A stretch of DNA of 64,000 nt from Janthinobacterium violaceinigrum (lineage in GTDB: Bacteria > Pseudomonadota > Gammaproteobacteria > Burkholderiales > Burkholderiaceae_D), in NCBI RefSeq assembly GCF_009208555.1, contig NZ_WFLI01000001.1:272579-336578 (forward strand). The letters run 5' to 3'. Positions 43,674-52,921 of the stretch are shown here, piece after piece; positions within the stretch are counted from its first letter, which is position 1, and each line of letters begins with the position of its first letter. The notes beneath the pieces are model-generated. The model worked only from the letters and a program-made list of their open reading frames with translations, was not told where the DNA came from and did not search any database. The translations under genes were made by a program, and so were the position numbers.

Positions 43674-43715
43674 TGCTATCTGCTATTCGCTAAGCTGCTA
43701 GCTGCTAGCCGCTAG
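43674..43715. repeat. Degenerate 7-bp tandem repeats with CTAG
   Basis: Heptads CTGCTAT, CTGCTAT, TCGCTAA, then CTGCTAG (43695-43701), CTGCTAG (43702-43708), CCGCTAG (43709-43715). The tetramer CTAG, usually rare in proteobacterial DNA, occurs three times. Confidence 0.6.
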
Positions 43716-43760
43716 CCGCGACCTCGCGCCTGGCCAGCTTGTGGTTCGCGCCGGAGCAGC

Positions 43761-43805
43761 TTGTAGGCCTTGTAATCCTTGTAGTCCTTGTAGTCCTTGT
43801 AGTTT
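43761..43805. repeat. Five 9-bp tandem repeats
   Basis: TTGTAGGCC, TTGTAATCC, TTGTAGTCC, TTGTAGTCC, TTGTAGTTT run without gaps. The unit is 9 bp; the two central copies are identical. Too short and gap-free for CRISPR. Confidence 0.8.
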
Positions 43806-43965
43806 AGCTTGAGCAGCTGGTAGCCCGCGGTTGATCAGCGTATCGTCATGTCAGACCGGCTGACCCTTGCAATGGGCGGCAGATCCTTGCGCTCGGCCGG
43901 CTGCCCGTCATGCTCGGCCTGCCTGCTTTCGCACTTCGCCAGCGAGTCTTCACGCCGGACAAGCC

Positions 43966-44007
43966 CATGCCGCTCGCCTCATGCCGCTTGCCTCATGTCT
44001 CTTGCCT
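43966..44007. repeat. Three 14-bp tandem repeats at the epimerase 3' end
   Basis: CATGCCGCTCGCCT, CATGCCGCTTGCCT and CATGTCTCTTGCCT. The last copy touches the stop codon of the leftward epimerase gene. Confidence 0.75.
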
Positions 44008-45356
44008 TAGGCCCTATCAGCCTGCGCCACATACCACGCGATGGTCTGGCGCAAGCCTTGCGCCAGGTCGTGCGTGGGCGCATAGCCGAGCAAGCGGGCG
44101 GCCTTGGCGATGTCGGCCTGCGAATGGCGCACGTCGCCGGCGCGAAACTCGCCGTACCGGGGCGCCAGCGGTGCGTGCTGCGGACGGGCCGCCTGCAGCA
44201 TCTGCTGCATGGTGGCGTGCAGCTGCGTCAGGCTGGTGCGGGCGTTGACGGCCACGTTGTAGACCTGGTTGATGGCCGCCGGGTCAGGACTCGTGGCGGC
44301 CAGGAGATTGGCTTGCACGGCATTGTGCACGAAGCAGAAGTCGCGGCTGGTGGCGCCATCGCCGTGGATGTACACGGCCTGATTGTCCAGCATGGCGGCG
44401 ATCCAGCGGGGAATGACGGCCGCGTAGGCACCCAGCGGGTCTTGCCGCGGACCGAAGACATTGAAATAGCGCAGCCCCACCGTCTGCATGGCGTAGCAGC
44501 GCGCGTACACTTGCGCATACAGTTCATTGACATATTTACTCAAGGCATACGGCGACAGGGGCGCGCCGATATGCTGTTCCACTTTCGGCAAGGCCGGATG
44601 GTCGCCATAGGTGGCGCTGGACGCCGCATACACGAAGCGCTGTACGCCCGCATCGCGGGCAGCGGCCAGCATGTTCAGGAAACCGCTGACATTGACGGCG
44701 TGGCACAGCAGCGGGTCTTCCAGCGAACGCGAGACGGAACCGAGCGCCGCCTGGTGCAGCACGTAGTCGACGGGGCCACCGGCATCGGCGGTGCCGTTCC
44801 CCCCATAGCCGTCAATGCCGCCTGCGCTGCAGCCATGGCCTGCAATGGCGCTGTCACCAGCACCCTTGCTGTTTCCCGCACTATTACTTGCATCTTTGCC
44901 TGCAATCTTGCCAGCGCCGGCATCGCCGCCCGTACTTCCACGATTTGCATCGAATGCACTGCCCGCAATCACATCCGCGACGGTATCCGCGGCACTGGCA
45001 ACACCGCTTGCGCCCCCTGTCCCGCCGCACGCGCGCGCGCACGCCTGCGGATCGCGGATATCGCCCTCGATGAAGGTAAAGCGCCGCCACGCCTGTTCGC
45101 CCACGCTGGCGCGCACCAGTTCCAGGTTATGCCGGTGGCCCGTCATGAAATTATCGAGGCCCCGCACTTCCTGCCCCAGCGTCAAGAGGGTTTCCAGCAG
45201 GTGCGAACCGATGAAGCCGGCCACGCCCGTCACCAGCCAGCGCCGCGGTTCGCTGGCCAGCTGCGCGCACGCTTGCGCGTAGGCGCCGGCAGCCGGGCCC
45301 CAAGCCGGAGCGCCGGGCGCCGGGTTTGCGGCCGGACCGCAGGCATCGGCCGCCAT
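44007..45356 (-). CDS. WbpP/TviC-like UDP-N-acetylglucosamine 4-epimerase with large insertion
   Basis: A 449-residue NAD-dependent SDR epimerase. I start at ATG 45356, whose A is shared with the upstream stop (TGATG); an in-frame ATG lies 12 nt upstream. GVAGFIG Rossmann motif, [18 protein letters not shown], catalytic Y-x3-K in [11 protein letters not shown], and [23 protein letters not shown] (in part) match WbpP, which interconverts UDP-GlcNAc and UDP-GalNAc. Unusually, about 84 Gly/Ala/Ser/Asp-rich residues (44775-45026) are inserted between [11 protein letters not shown] and [13 protein letters not shown], where WbpP has one or two residues. A 40-residue N-terminal extension is also present. 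Confidence 0.88.
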   Translation of the reverse strand: MAADACGPAANPAPGAPAWGPAAGAYAQACAQLASEPRRWLVTGVAGFIGSHLLETLLTLGQEVRGLDNFMTGHRHNLELVRASVGEQAWRRFTFIEGDIRDPQACARACGGTGGASGVASAADTVADVIAGSAFDANRGSTGGDAGAGKIAGKDASNSAGNSKGAGDSAIAGHGCSAGGIDGYGGNGTADAGGPVDYVLHQAALGSVSRSLEDPLLCHAVNVSGFLNMLAAARDAGVQRFVYAASSATYGDHPALPKVEQHIGAPLSPYALSKYVNELYAQVYARCYAMQTVGLRYFNVFGPRQDPLGAYAAVIPRWIAAMLDNQAVYIHGDGATSRDFCFVHNAVQANLLAATSPDPAAINQVYNVAVNARTSLTQLHATMQQMLQAARPQHAPLAPRYGEFRAGDVRHSQADIAKAARLLGYAPTHDLAQGLRQTIAWYVAQADRA

Positions 45357-46660
45357 CACAGCCGCCACACGTGCAGGCCGCCGTCTTCCAGCGGACGGGG
45401 GTCGAAATGCGATTTGATGTCGATGAAGCAGCCATTTTCCAGCACCTTGCTCTGGAAGTCGGCCAGCGGACGGGCCAGCAGGGCCTGGTGCGAAACGGCG
45501 CTGATGATGGCCTCGGCTCGCGGCAGCTGTTCCCAGCTTTCCAGCGACAAGCCGTATTCTTCCAGCGCTTCGCGGCCATCGGCGACGGGGTCGTGCACGT
45601 GCACCTGCACTCCGTACGACTGCAGTTCGTGGATCATGTCGACCACCTTGGAGTTGCGCAAGTCCGGGCAGTTTTCCTTGAAGGTCAGGCCCAGCACGTT
45701 CACGTGCGCGCCCTTCAGTTTAAAGCCGGCGCGCACCATTTCCTTGATCGTCTTTTCCGCCACGAACTTGGCCATGCCGTCGTTGATGCGGCGCCCGGCC
45801 AGGATCACGTGTGGGTGGTAGCCCAGCATTTCCGCCTTGTGCGTCAAATAATAGGGGTCGACGCCGATGCAGTGGCCGCCCACCAGGCCGGGCCGGAATG
45901 GCAGGAAATTCCATTTCGTGCCCGCTGCCTGCAGCACTTCCAGCGTGTCGATGCCGATGCGGTCGAAGATGATGGCCAGCTCGTTCATCAGCGCGATGTT
46001 CAGGTCGCGCTGCGTGTTTTCGATCACCTTGGCCGCCTCGGCCACGCGGATGCTGGACGCCCGGTGCACACCGGCCTCGACCACGCCTTCGTACAGGGCC
46101 GCCACCTTGTCCAGGGTGGCGTCGTCGTCGCCCGAGACCACCTTGCGGATGCTGTGCAAGGTATGCGCCTTGTCGCCGGGGTTGATGCGCTCGGGAGAAA
46201 AGCCCACATGGAAGTCTTCCTTCCAGCGCAGGCCCGAATGCTGCTCGAGGATGGGGATGCAGATTTCCTCGGTGGCGCCCGGATACACGGTAGATTCGTA
46301 GATGACGGTGGCGCCGCGCCGCATGTGGCGGCCGACGGCCGCGCTGGCGCCGGCCAGGGCCGAGAAATCGGGATTATGCGCGCTGTCGACGGGCGTGGGC
46401 ACGGCCACGACGATGAAATCGGCCAGCTGCAGCTCGGCGGGATCGCAGCCGACGCTCAGCCATTGCGCGGCGCGCAGCTGTTCCGTACTCACTTCGCCCG
46501 TGGGATCGACATGGCTGCGGTAGCTTTCCACCTTGCGGGCCGACAAGTCAAAACCGATCGTGCGCTGGCGCATGCCAAACGCCACGGCCAGCTGCAAGCC
46601 CACATAGCCGAGTCCCACCACCGCCACCACGTCCGTCCTGCTCTCCACCTTGCTGTCCAT
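45356..46660 (-). CDS. UDP-N-acetyl-hexosamine 6-dehydrogenase (WbpO/TviB-like)
   Basis: A 434-residue UDP-sugar dehydrogenase starting at ATG 46660. NAD motif [34 protein letters not shown], a long central helix region, the catalytic Cys in [15 protein letters not shown], and the C-terminal [15 protein letters not shown]. It should oxidise UDP-GalNAc or UDP-GlcNAc to the uronic acid. With the coupled epimerase it makes UDP-GalNAcA-type precursors for the exopolysaccharide encoded to the right. Confidence 0.92.
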   Translation of the reverse strand: MDSKVESRTDVVAVVGLGYVGLQLAVAFGMRQRTIGFDLSARKVESYRSHVDPTGEVSTEQLRAAQWLSVGCDPAELQLADFIVVAVPTPVDSAHNPDFSALAGASAAVGRHMRRGATVIYESTVYPGATEEICIPILEQHSGLRWKEDFHVGFSPERINPGDKAHTLHSIRKVVSGDDDATLDKVAALYEGVVEAGVHRASSIRVAEAAKVIENTQRDLNIALMNELAIIFDRIGIDTLEVLQAAGTKWNFLPFRPGLVGGHCIGVDPYYLTHKAEMLGYHPHVILAGRRINDGMAKFVAEKTIKEMVRAGFKLKGAHVNVLGLTFKENCPDLRNSKVVDMIHELQSYGVQVHVHDPVADGREALEEYGLSLESWEQLPRAEAIISAVSHQALLARPLADFQSKVLENGCFIDIKSHFDPRPLEDGGLHVWRL

Positions 46661-46879
46661 ATGCGTGTGCTCCGAATGGTTGCGGCCCCAGCAGCGCCGT
46701 CCAGGAAATTCTACGGTTGCAGGTCCGGCCATTCTTGAGCCGGAACAAGAAACGCGGGGCGGCGGCCAGCGCGCGCGGCGACAATCGGCGGCTTGTTGAG
46801 CGCAATCAAGGAGAGCGGCGGCCATCTTTTTAAGCTAGGCCATGCCCATTCCCCATGCACGCCGCTACCGGAGACTTCC

Positions 46880-49663
46880 ATGGCCCGTTCCCTGCCCCGC
46901 CCTTTCCCCGGCCTGCCTGCCGCCGCGCTGTGCTGCACCCTGCTGCTGCCCCTGCTGACGGCTTGCCACGGCACGCAAAGCAGCGAATCGCTGCTGGCCG
47001 ACGCGCAGCAGTACCGCCAGAAAGGCGAGGCGCGGGCCGCCATCATCCAACTGAAGAATTTGCTGCAGAAGGAACCGGACAACGCGGCGGCACGCTTGCT
47101 GCTGGGCAGCATCTATATCGATACGGGCGAAGCGCTGTCGGCCGAGAAAGAATTGCGCAAGGCAAAGTCGCTGGGCCTGTCGGCCCAACAAGTGATGCCC
47201 TTGCTGGGCAAGTCCTGGCTGATGCTGGGCCAGTTCGACAAGGTGCTGGCTGAAGTGCCAGACGATGCGGCGCAGCCCCCCGTCGTGCTGGCCCTGCGCG
47301 GCGACGCCCTGCTGGCCCTGGGCCGCCGGGACGAAGCGCGCGCCGTGTTTGCGCGCCTGCTCGAAGCCCATCCGGACCAGGTCGAGGCCTTGCTGGGCCT
47401 GGCGCGGCTGGCGGCGCTGGAGCAGCAGGTGCCGGCGGCCCAGCTGCTGCTGGCGCAAGCGTTGAAAAGCGCGCCCGCCAATCTCGACGCCATGCGCCTG
47501 CAGGGCGACCTGCTGCGCCTGCAAGGCAAGAACGGGCCGGCGCGCCTCGCCTACATGCAGATCCTCAAAATAAAACCGGACAATACCCAGGCGCATATCG
47601 ACCTGGCCAACCTCGATATCACGGAAAACCGCTACGCGGAAGCGGGCGCCCAGCTGGCCACGGCGCGCAAGACGGCGCCCAACAGCCTGGGCCTGCTGCA
47701 AGCGCAGGCGCTGCTCGATTTTCGCCAGGGCAAAAACAAGGCGGCCTTGCAAGCCTTGCAGCTGGTGCTCAAGGCGGCGCCCGACCACATGCCGTCGATC
47801 CTGCTGGCCGGCGCCGTGCAACTGGCGCTGGGCTCGCCGCAACTGGCGGAAGCGTATCTGCAGCGCTTCCTCGCCGTGTATCCCCAGCACCTGTACGCCG
47901 TCAAGATGATGACTTCGATCGAACTGATGCGGGGCAAGACCGACGCGGCCATCGCCCTGCTGCAACCGATGCTGGCCGCCTTTCCCGAAGACGTGGAACT
48001 GCTGTCGCTGGCGGGCGAAGCGCACTTGCGCGCGCGCCAGTACGACAAGGCGACGGCGTATTTCGAAAAAGCCAGTACCCTGGCGCCGGACACGGCCCGG
48101 CTGCATGCGGCGCTGGGCATCAGCCGCCTGGGCCAGGGCGAGAACAGCCGCGCCATCAATGAGCTGGAACGGGCCAGCATGCTCGACAGGAGCACGCCGC
48201 AGGCGGGCACCATGCTGGTGATGACCTTGCTGCGCAACAAGCAGAACGACAAGGCCCTCGCTGCCGTCAAGACGATGGAGCAGCAGCAAAAAGGCACGAA
48301 TCCCCTGCTGCTGAACCTGAAAGGCGGCGTCTACCTGGCCTTGCGCGACTTGCCCGCCGCGCGCGCCAGCTTCGAGCAGGCGCTGGGCATGGACCCCGTG
48401 TACTTGCCCGCCTTGAACAACCTGGCGCAGATAGACCTGGCCGAGAAAAAGCCCGAGCAAGCGCGGGAGCGCTTCGAGCGAGCGCTGGCGAAAGCGCCGA
48501 AAAATGCCGACCTGTGCGCGGCGCTGGCCAAGCTGGCCGCGTCGCAGGGCAAGACGGACGAGGCGCGGCGCTGGCTCGAGCGGGCCCACCGCGACAATCC
48601 TGACGCCGTGGGCCCGGCTCTGCTGCTCAGCAATTTTTACCTGAAGACGGGAGCGCCCGACAAGGCGCTCGAGCTGGCGCGCACCCTGCAGACGGGCCAT
48701 CCGGGCGACGCCGATGCGCTGGCCCTGCGCGCCCAGGTGGAATACAGCGCGGGTCAGGCACAGGCGGCGCTCGACAGCTACAACAAGCTGGCCGGCATCC
48801 AGAACAGCTCGGCGCCTTTGCAGATGCGCATCGCCAGCCTGTACCTGGCGCTGGGCGACCACCATAATGCGCTGCAAGCCGTCAAGCGAGCGCAGGCGCT
48901 CGATCCGGGTCTGCTGGAAGCGCGCGTGATCGAAGTGGCCATGTTGCTGAACCTGAATCGCCAGCGCGAGGCGCTGGCCGTGGCGCGCCAGGTGCAGGAA
49001 CAGCAGCCGAAGCTGGCGGCAGGCTACAAGCTCGAAGGCGACGTGCTGATGGAGCAAAAGCTGCCGCAGCAAGCCGTCAAGCTGTACCAGCACGCGTTCG
49101 GGATCAGCCCCATCGGCCCCTTGCAGGTGCAGCTGTACAGGGCCTTGCAGGCGGCGGGACAGGCGCGCGACGCCGATGCGGGCATGGCGGCCTGGCTGAA
49201 GGCGCATCCGGAAGACTTGAGCACGCGCACCTACCTGGCCGGCACCATGCTGGCAGCCAAGCAATACCGCGACGCCATCGGGCATTTCCAGTACATCGTT
49301 GCCAAGGACACCAGCAATGTGGTGGCGCTGAACGACCTGGCCTGGGCCTATCAGCAGGAAAAAGATCCGCGCGCCCAGGCCACGGCCGAGCAGGCGCTCA
49401 AGCTGGCGCCCGACAATCCCTCGGTGCTCGACACCCTGGGCTGGATCGTGCTGGAGCAAGGCGACGTCAAGCGCGCCACGGCCCTGCTGCGCCAGGCGGC
49501 GGTGCTGGCGCCGGCGTCGCCCGAAGTGCTGTACCACCTGGGCGCGGCCCTGGCGAAGTCAGGCGACAAGGGCGGCGCGCGCAAGCAGCTGGAACAATTG
49601 CTGGCCGCCAACAAAGACTTTCCGCAGCGGGCCGCAGCGCAAGCCTTGCTGACCCAGCTCTAG
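46880..49663 (+). CDS. prsT: PrsT, XrtA/PEP-CTERM system TPR-repeat lipoprotein
   Basis: A 927-residue lipoprotein (lipobox LTAC29), start at ATG 46880. Nearly the whole mature protein is a TPR solenoid, over twenty helical pairs (for example PDNTQAHIDLANLDI, PANLDAMRLQGDLL). Size, lipobox and place fit TIGR02917 PrsT. It is thought to act in the periplasm or at the outer membrane in exopolysaccharide assembly linked to exosortase A. Divergent from the dehydrogenase operon (219-bp gap) and followed 3 bp later by the ligase-like gene. Confidence 0.9.
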   Translation: MARSLPRPFPGLPAAALCCTLLLPLLTACHGTQSSESLLADAQQYRQKGEARAAIIQLKNLLQKEPDNAAARLLLGSIYIDTGEALSAEKELRKAKSLGLSAQQVMPLLGKSWLMLGQFDKVLAEVPDDAAQPPVVLALRGDALLALGRRDEARAVFARLLEAHPDQVEALLGLARLAALEQQVPAAQLLLAQALKSAPANLDAMRLQGDLLRLQGKNGPARLAYMQILKIKPDNTQAHIDLANLDITENRYAEAGAQLATARKTAPNSLGLLQAQALLDFRQGKNKAALQALQLVLKAAPDHMPSILLAGAVQLALGSPQLAEAYLQRFLAVYPQHLYAVKMMTSIELMRGKTDAAIALLQPMLAAFPEDVELLSLAGEAHLRARQYDKATAYFEKASTLAPDTARLHAALGISRLGQGENSRAINELERASMLDRSTPQAGTMLVMTLLRNKQNDKALAAVKTMEQQQKGTNPLLLNLKGGVYLALRDLPAARASFEQALGMDPVYLPALNNLAQIDLAEKKPEQARERFERALAKAPKNADLCAALAKLAASQGKTDEARRWLERAHRDNPDAVGPALLLSNFYLKTGAPDKALELARTLQTGHPGDADALALRAQVEYSAGQAQAALDSYNKLAGIQNSSAPLQMRIASLYLALGDHHNALQAVKRAQALDPGLLEARVIEVAMLLNLNRQREALAVARQVQEQQPKLAAGYKLEGDVLMEQKLPQQAVKLYQHAFGISPIGPLQVQLYRALQAAGQARDADAGMAAWLKAHPEDLSTRTYLAGTMLAAKQYRDAIGHFQYIVAKDTSNVVALNDLAWAYQQEKDPRAQATAEQALKLAPDNPSVLDTLGWIVLEQGDVKRATALLRQAAVLAPASPEVLYHLGAALAKSGDKGGARKQLEQLLAANKDFPQRAAAQALLTQL

Positions 49664-49666
49664 GCC

Positions 49667-52150
49667 ATGGCGGCGCACGCGGCCCTGCCCGGCCTGGCGG
49701 CGCGGCTGCTGGCCCTGCTGGCGGGCGGCGCCTGCGCGCTGGCCTTGCGCCATTACCCGCTGGGCCACGGCTGGCCCGGCCTGCTGTTTGCCATCCTGCT
49801 GCCCGCCTACTTTCTGCTGCTGTGCTGGCGTCCCGCCTGCTGGCTGTTCTGTGTGCCCGCCTTGCTGCCCGTGCTTGACCTGGCGCCGTGGACGGGCTGG
49901 TTCTTTCTCGAAGAAATCGACGTGCTGCTGTTGCTGACGGTGGCGTGCGGTTACTGGCGCCTGGGCGCGGTGGACCAGCCCGCCGCGGCGCGGCTGTCGA
50001 CCGCCGCCCGCGCCTGCCTGCTGCTGTGCAGCCTGGCCTGGCTGATCGCCGTGCTGCGCGGCGTGCTGCCGCTGGCGCCGCTGGACGCGAATGCCTGGGA
50101 CAATTACCTGAGCCCGTACAACAGCTTGCGGCTGGGCAAAGCCTGGGCCTGGAGCATGCTGTTGCTGCCGCTGCTGCTGCGCGACGCAGACGCGCCCGCC
50201 TTGCGCCGCTACGCGCTGCCGGGCATGCTGGCGGGACTGGCCATGGTGTCGCTGTTCGCGCTGTGGGAGCGGGCCGCGTTTCCCGGCCTGCTGAACCTGT
50301 CCAGCGACTACCGCATCACGGCGCCGTTTTCCGCCATGCACACGGGCGGCGCGGCGCTCGACGGCTACCTGGCCCTGAGCCTGCCGTTTGCAGGACTGTG
50401 GCTGGCGCGCACGCGCAGCCGCTGGCAGGCGGCGCTGGCCTTGCTGCTGCTGGCACTGGCCCTGCACGCGGCCTTCACCACCTTTTCGCGGGGCCTGTAC
50501 CTGGCATTGGCCGCAGCGGTGCTGCTGGCGTTTTGGCAAACCCTGCGCACGCCCCCCGGTACGCCACGGCACCCGCCCGGCCGGCTGCCCGTACGCAAAC
50601 TCTTGCTGAGGCTATTGCTGGCCGGCCTGGGCACCGGCCTGCTCGTGTATATGTTTACCCTGGCTGGCTACCGGGGCTTGCTGGCCGCCGTGGTCCTGTT
50701 CGCGGCCAGTTTCGTGCTGGCGGCGCGGCCCCTGCCGTGGCGCCTGGCGCCGGCCAGCCTGTTGTGCGCGCTGTGCGTGCAGGGCTTGCTGGCCAGCTGG
50801 TGGCCGGACGGCACCAGCCTGCATGGCGCGGGCTGGCTGAAAGGGCCATATTTCCTGTTCCTGCTGGCCGCCGCGCTGCTGGCGTGCGCGCTGTGGCCGG
50901 GCAAGGCCGGTGGCAAGGGTCCGGGCAGGCTGGGCCTGGCGATGGTGGCATGGACCATGCTGGCATGCAATCTCGTCTGGATAGGCTGGCACTGGGCCGG
51001 CCCCCCGGCCCTGCTGCCGGCCGGCCTGGTCGTGCTGCTGGCCATGCTGATGCTGAGCAACGGGCGCGTGCATCCGCCGCTGTGGCGGCTGGACCGGGCC
51101 AGCCTCAGCATCGCGGGCGCGGCCGGCATCCTGCTGCTGCTGGCCATCCCCGTCTCGGCCAGCTATTACGCCACCGAACGCTTTGCCACCACCGCCTTCG
51201 ACATGCAGGGCCGCTTGCGCCATTGGCGGCAAGTGCTGGCCATGCAGCCAGCGGACTGGAGCGACCGCCTGTTCGGCATGGGCATGGGCAGTTTTCCCGC
51301 CACGTACTACTGGCACAATCCGGGGCGCGAAGTGCCGGCCAGCATCGCGTATGCCGAAGAAGCCGGCAACCCCGGCAATCGCTACGTGCGCCTGGCCAGT
51401 CCCGGCTACAGCGCCGGCTATGGCGAACTGCTGCGGCTGCTGCAACGCCTGCCCGTGCAGCCCGCCACACGCTACACGCTGGCACTCGATGCGCGCCGGA
51501 CGGGCCCCATGCCCGTGCTGCAGGTGCGCCTGTGCCAGCGGCAATTGCTGTATGCACAAGCTTGCGTCAATATCCCGCTGCGCCTGCATCCTGTGCCGAC
51601 TGGCAGTCCCGTGGGGGCCTGGCAGCACTGGCAGCACTACGAGGTGCCGTTCGACAGCGCCTGGCTGGGCGGAGGTTCCTGGCTGCTGCGCCCGCCCGTG
51701 CAGCTGGAACTGGCGGCCAGCGGCACGGCCACCTCGTCCGTGGTCGAGGTCGACAATCTGAGCCTGCGCGCGCCCGGCGGCGAAGAACTGATCGCCAATG
51801 GACGCTTTACGCAGGCAAACAATTACTGGTTTTTCAGCAGCGACCACCATCACTTGCCGTGGCATATCAAGAGCCTGGCGCTGCATCTGCTGGTGGAAAC
51901 GGGCTGGTGCGGTGCACTGTCGATGCTGGGCCTGCTGACCCTGGCGGGCCTGCGCCTGCTGCGCCGGGCCACGCGGGGCAACCAGGGCGCGCTGGCTTGC
52001 GCCGCCGCCCTGCTGGGTTTTCTCGTCGTGGGCCTGTTCGACAGCCTGCTCGACGTGCCGCGCATCGCCCTGCTGTGCTACCTGATGCTGCTGTGCGCGC
52101 TGCTGCAGCCCGTCCGCTCTCCTCCTGCCCTTGAAAGTGCGCCGCCATGA
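49667..52150 (+). CDS. O-antigen ligase/Wzy-like membrane protein with periplasmic sugar-binding-like domain
   Basis: An 827-residue polytopic inner-membrane protein with about 14 helices. A large periplasmic loop (about 520-730) holds the WaaL/Wzy_C elements (FAMGMGSFP-like LFGMGMGSFPATYYWHN) and, after it, a beta-sandwich-like segment (VRLASPGYSAGYG, RYTLALDARRTG, VEVDNLSLRAPGG) resembling a carbohydrate-binding module. The ligase His motif resumes as HHHLPWHIKSLALHLLVETG. It likely polymerises or transfers the polysaccharide. It overlaps the following protease gene by 4 bp. Confidence 0.8.
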   Translation: MAAHAALPGLAARLLALLAGGACALALRHYPLGHGWPGLLFAILLPAYFLLLCWRPACWLFCVPALLPVLDLAPWTGWFFLEEIDVLLLLTVACGYWRLGAVDQPAAARLSTAARACLLLCSLAWLIAVLRGVLPLAPLDANAWDNYLSPYNSLRLGKAWAWSMLLLPLLLRDADAPALRRYALPGMLAGLAMVSLFALWERAAFPGLLNLSSDYRITAPFSAMHTGGAALDGYLALSLPFAGLWLARTRSRWQAALALLLLALALHAAFTTFSRGLYLALAAAVLLAFWQTLRTPPGTPRHPPGRLPVRKLLLRLLLAGLGTGLLVYMFTLAGYRGLLAAVVLFAASFVLAARPLPWRLAPASLLCALCVQGLLASWWPDGTSLHGAGWLKGPYFLFLLAAALLACALWPGKAGGKGPGRLGLAMVAWTMLACNLVWIGWHWAGPPALLPAGLVVLLAMLMLSNGRVHPPLWRLDRASLSIAGAAGILLLLAIPVSASYYATERFATTAFDMQGRLRHWRQVLAMQPADWSDRLFGMGMGSFPATYYWHNPGREVPASIAYAEEAGNPGNRYVRLASPGYSAGYGELLRLLQRLPVQPATRYTLALDARRTGPMPVLQVRLCQRQLLYAQACVNIPLRLHPVPTGSPVGAWQHWQHYEVPFDSAWLGGGSWLLRPPVQLELAASGTATSSVVEVDNLSLRAPGGEELIANGRFTQANNYWFFSSDHHHLPWHIKSLALHLLVETGWCGALSMLGLLTLAGLRLLRRATRGNQGALACAAALLGFLVVGLFDSLLDVPRIALLCYLMLLCALLQPVRSPPALESAPP

Positions 52151-52917
52151 AAGCCTTGTCTTCCGCCCTGCTGTCCTGCCTGGTACTGGCCCTGGCCGGC
52201 CCGCCCTGCCGCGCCGACGACACCCTGGCGCAAACCATCGCGCGCGTGAAACCGTCCATCGTCGGCGTGGGCAGCCTGCAAAAGACGCGCACGCCGCCCA
52301 TGAATTTCATCGGCACGGGTTTCGTGACGGGCGACGGCTTGAGCGTGCTCACCTGCGCCCATGTGATCCAGAAACTGCTCGACGCCAATCCCGACGAAGT
52401 GATCGGCATCCTCACGGGCCAGGGCGAGGTGGCGCAATTTCGCCCCGCCAAAGTCCAGGCGCTGGATACGGAACACGACCTGGCCTTGCTGCGCCTGGCA
52501 GGCGCGCCGCTGCCCGCCCTGGCGCTGGGCGACGCGGCCGCCGTGCGCGAAGGCCAGGCCATGGCCTTCACGGGTTTTCCCCTGGGCACCTTGCTGGGCT
52601 TGCACCACGTGACGCACCGCGCCACCGTGTCGTCGCTGACGCCCGTGGTCATGCCCAGTGAAAACGCGCAGCGCCTGGACCCGCGGCGCCTGGCGCAGCT
52701 GCAAAAGGCCCCGTACACCGTGTTCCAACTGGACGCGACGGCGTATCCGGGCAGCAGCGGCAGCCCCCTGTTCGATCCCGAGACCGGTCTCGTCTACGGC
52801 ATCGTCAACATGGTGTACGTCAAGGGCCTGAAAGAGGCGGCCATCAGCGCGCCCAGCGGCATCACGTATGCGATACCGGGCAGCCACATGCAGGCGATCT
52901 TGCAGAAAAACAAATGA
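52147..52917 (+). CDS. Periplasmic trypsin-like serine protease
   Basis: A 256-residue exported S1 protease. Signal peptide to about residue 23 (PPCRA). Triad: His in LTCAHVI, Asp in EHDLALLRL, Ser in GSSGSPLF, arranged as in DegP-type domains but with no PDZ. It is translationally coupled (ATGA) to the ligase-like gene, so it belongs to the exopolysaccharide/exosortase operon. It may process a PEP-CTERM or envelope protein; target unknown. Confidence 0.85.
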   Translation: MKALSSALLSCLVLALAGPPCRADDTLAQTIARVKPSIVGVGSLQKTRTPPMNFIGTGFVTGDGLSVLTCAHVIQKLLDANPDEVIGILTGQGEVAQFRPAKVQALDTEHDLALLRLAGAPLPALALGDAAAVREGQAMAFTGFPLGTLLGLHHVTHRATVSSLTPVVMPSENAQRLDPRRLAQLQKAPYTVFQLDATAYPGSSGSPLFDPETGLVYGIVNMVYVKGLKEAAISAPSGITYAIPGSHMQAILQKNK

Positions 52918-52921
52918 GTTG

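Larger units (their letters stand above)
43560..44006. other. 447-bp gene-free stretch rich in short tandem repeats
   Basis: No supported gene on either strand. It lies between convergent genes (spoVR and the epimerase) and contains three unrelated families of short tandem repeats, listed separately. The rest is GC-rich and shows no promoter or clear terminator. Confidence 0.6.

Noticed and set aside
43761..43805. 9-bp repeats considered as a CRISPR-like array
   Set aside because: Units are only 9 bp and directly adjacent, with no spacers, and no cas genes are present.
46865..49537. 890-codon open frame antisense to prsT
   Set aside because: Shadow of the repetitive TPR gene, with Gln/Arg-rich translation and no domain.
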